Source: Lentisphaeria bacterium UBA1784 (lineage in GTDB: Bacteria; Verrucomicrobiota; Lentisphaeria; Victivallales; Victivallaceae). From it: a stretch of 6,028 nucleotides of DNA. A program made the position numbers and the translations under genes. The stretch is from positions 1-6,028 of the forward strand of contig DCGG01000142.1 in the NCBI GenBank assembly GCA_002315455.1, given 5' to 3'. The notes under the pieces were generated by a model. That model saw only the letters and a list, made by a program, of their open reading frames with translations, ran no database searches and had not been told where the DNA came from. Of this stretch, positions 5,068 through 6,028 are shown one piece after another. Each line of letters begins with the position of its first letter. Position 1 is the first letter of the stretch.

Positions 5068-6028
5068 ATGGAAAGCGGACTTCAACAGGAAATGAATTTC
5101 ACGGTCCGGAACAATCGTTTCCGGGAACACCTCAATCAGGGAGATTTTGTTCTGCTGATCGAGAGCGCTCCTCCTGACCGGGTGATTGATCCTGCTTCCG
5201 GCGCGGCGCAGATGGCGGAACTGGAAAGCGCCGTGCTGGGCGTGAAAGGAGTCAACGCTTCCCTGGCGATCCTTGACCGGGGCGGAGCCGCCGGCTCCTG
5301 GCGTTCCGTCGAATACGCGGCAAAGTTGCCGGAGGAAAACAGGGACCGGCACGTGATCTATCTCTCCGGAGCCAATACTTCCGAGGATGAGATGCTGGAC
5401 CTGTTGAGGGTCGCCGGAAATGCAGGAAACGTCAACGTCGTTCCTGTCACGGGAAGCGCGCCCGCAGGGATCTCCGTCCGCGAATGCCGCTGCCGCCGTT
5501 TCGCCGAGAGTGTACAGGCCACGGCCGCGGCCTCCGGGATGGGACTCTTCGCCGGAGCCGCCGTCAATCCGTTTCAATACAATGCGTATTCGCTGTTTGC
5601 ACAGTATTTCAATCTGGCGCGCAAGTTCCGGGCCGGTGCCGGCTTCGTGGTGACGCAGGCCGGATGGGATATGCTGAAGCTTCAGTCTCTCAACTGGTAT
5701 CTCATGGGCCGGGAACTGTGCTACCCCATGATCGCCCGGCTGATGCTGCTGACGCCGGATCAGGTGGAGCGCATCTGCGCGGGGAAGGTCCCGGGGGTCT
5801 TCATATCGGAGGACTTCAAGCGGATCCTCGGGAAAGAACTGCTCTACTCGAGGACCCAGTTCGAGGCAGCTCAATATCGCCGTCTGGAATTGCAGGCAGC
5901 GGGGTGTCGGCTCTTCGGATTCAGCGGAGTACAGCTCTCCGGCGTGGAGTATCCCGCGCAGGCCAGAATCGCCGCGGAACGGGTGGCCAATGCCATCACG
6001 GAATACAACTATTTCGATCAATGGCTGG
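5068..6028 (+). CDS. Methylenetetrahydrofolate reductase-like protein (partial, runs off right edge)
   Basis: The frame stays open for 320 codons to the window edge. The product resembles MTHFR, a flavin-dependent TIM-barrel enzyme that reduces 5,10-methylene- to 5-methyltetrahydrofolate for methionine synthesis or one-carbon metabolism. LIESAPP (30-36) aligns with the E. coli EFFPP motif, placing Glu32 at the catalytic glutamate. GLFAGAAVNPF (159-169) and GAGFVVTQAGWD (190-201) are strongly family-like, with Gln197 at the folate-contact glutamine. AGKVPGVFIS (238-247) and GFSGVQLSGV (284-293 region) fit the later barrel strands of the subtype seen in anaerobes. The usual (T/R)GD motif reads VTGSAP (127-132), so the aspartate appears replaced by Ser130. 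Since 320 residues already exceed the roughly 300 of E. coli MetF, a C-terminal extension may lie beyond the edge. The ATG at 5068 follows GGGAG (5054-5058) and starts three bases after the flippase-like stop. Alternative: a divergent MTHFR homologue with a changed reaction. Confidence 0.85.
   Translation, partial: MESGLQQEMNFTVRNNRFREHLNQGDFVLLIESAPPDRVIDPASGAAQMAELESAVLGVKGVNASLAILDRGGAAGSWRSVEYAAKLPEENRDRHVIYLSGANTSEDEMLDLLRVAGNAGNVNVVPVTGSAPAGISVRECRCRRFAESVQATAAASGMGLFAGAAVNPFQYNAYSLFAQYFNLARKFRAGAGFVVTQAGWDMLKLQSLNWYLMGRELCYPMIARLMLLTPDQVERICAGKVPGVFISEDFKRILGKELLYSRTQFEAAQYRRLELQAAGCRLFGFSGVQLSGVEYPAQARIAAERVANAITEYNYFDQWL

Noticed and set aside
4209..5177. A 322-codon plus-strand frame overlapping the flippase-like gene in another frame.
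   Set aside because: Its sequence is Arg-rich and low in hydrophobic pattern; the overlapping frame has strong family motifs and membrane segments.
3871..6021. A 716-codon open frame on the minus strand, antisense to the flippase-like and MTHFR-like genes.
   Set aside because: It lies opposite two genes with clear family motifs; its protein is rich in His, Gln, Asp and Arg with no recognisable domain, as expected for the complement of GC-rich coding DNA.

Overview
This 6,028-base window comes from a fairly GC-rich bacterial chromosome with tightly packed genes. It holds six protein-coding genes, two of them cut by the window edges. One gene runs leftward at the left end and five run rightward. 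I see no rRNA, tRNA, CRISPR array, transposon or long repeat. The conserved genes (gatB, a recO-like gene, an MTHFR-like gene, an Fe-S scaffold-like gene) are vertical housekeeping types, so this looks like core rather than mobile DNA. GatB implies indirect (transamidation) synthesis of Gln-tRNA and/or Asn-tRNA. The Fe-S scaffold-like protein and the MTHFR subtype suggest an anaerobe. A PVC-group (Lentisphaerota/Victivallis-like) origin is my guess from gene style, at low confidence.

Layout: (1) 1-163, minus strand: start of a NifU-like Fe-S scaffold protein of the kind often paired with a GGGtGRT protein. (2) 164-344: divergent intergenic region with two well-formed sigma70-type promoters back to back, each with a 17-base spacer and a TATATT -10 box. 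(3) 345-1364: DUF4432 aldose-epimerase-like protein. (4) 1403-2845: GatB. (5) 2876-3499: short RecO-like protein without the usual zinc-finger cysteines, starting at GTG. (6) 3521-3919: small unrecognised putative lipoprotein. (7) 3967-5064: multi-pass membrane protein of the flippase-like (LPG synthase TM / UPF0104) family. (8) 5068 to beyond the right edge: methylenetetrahydrofolate reductase-like protein.

The five rightward genes are separated by only 38, 30, 21, 47 and 3 bases, and the only strong promoter I see for them lies before the DUF4432 gene, so they may form one transcript. Their functions (sugar mutarotation, tRNA amidation, DNA repair, envelope, one-carbon metabolism) do not make an obvious pathway; this looks like a mixed housekeeping operon. 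A bulged hairpin at the end of the recO-like gene may set off the lipoprotein-flippase-MTHFR part from the upstream part. I found no convincing undescribed system. The points most worth a second look are the reduced RecO, the MTHFR-like protein with an altered (T/R)GD motif, and the orphan lipoprotein.
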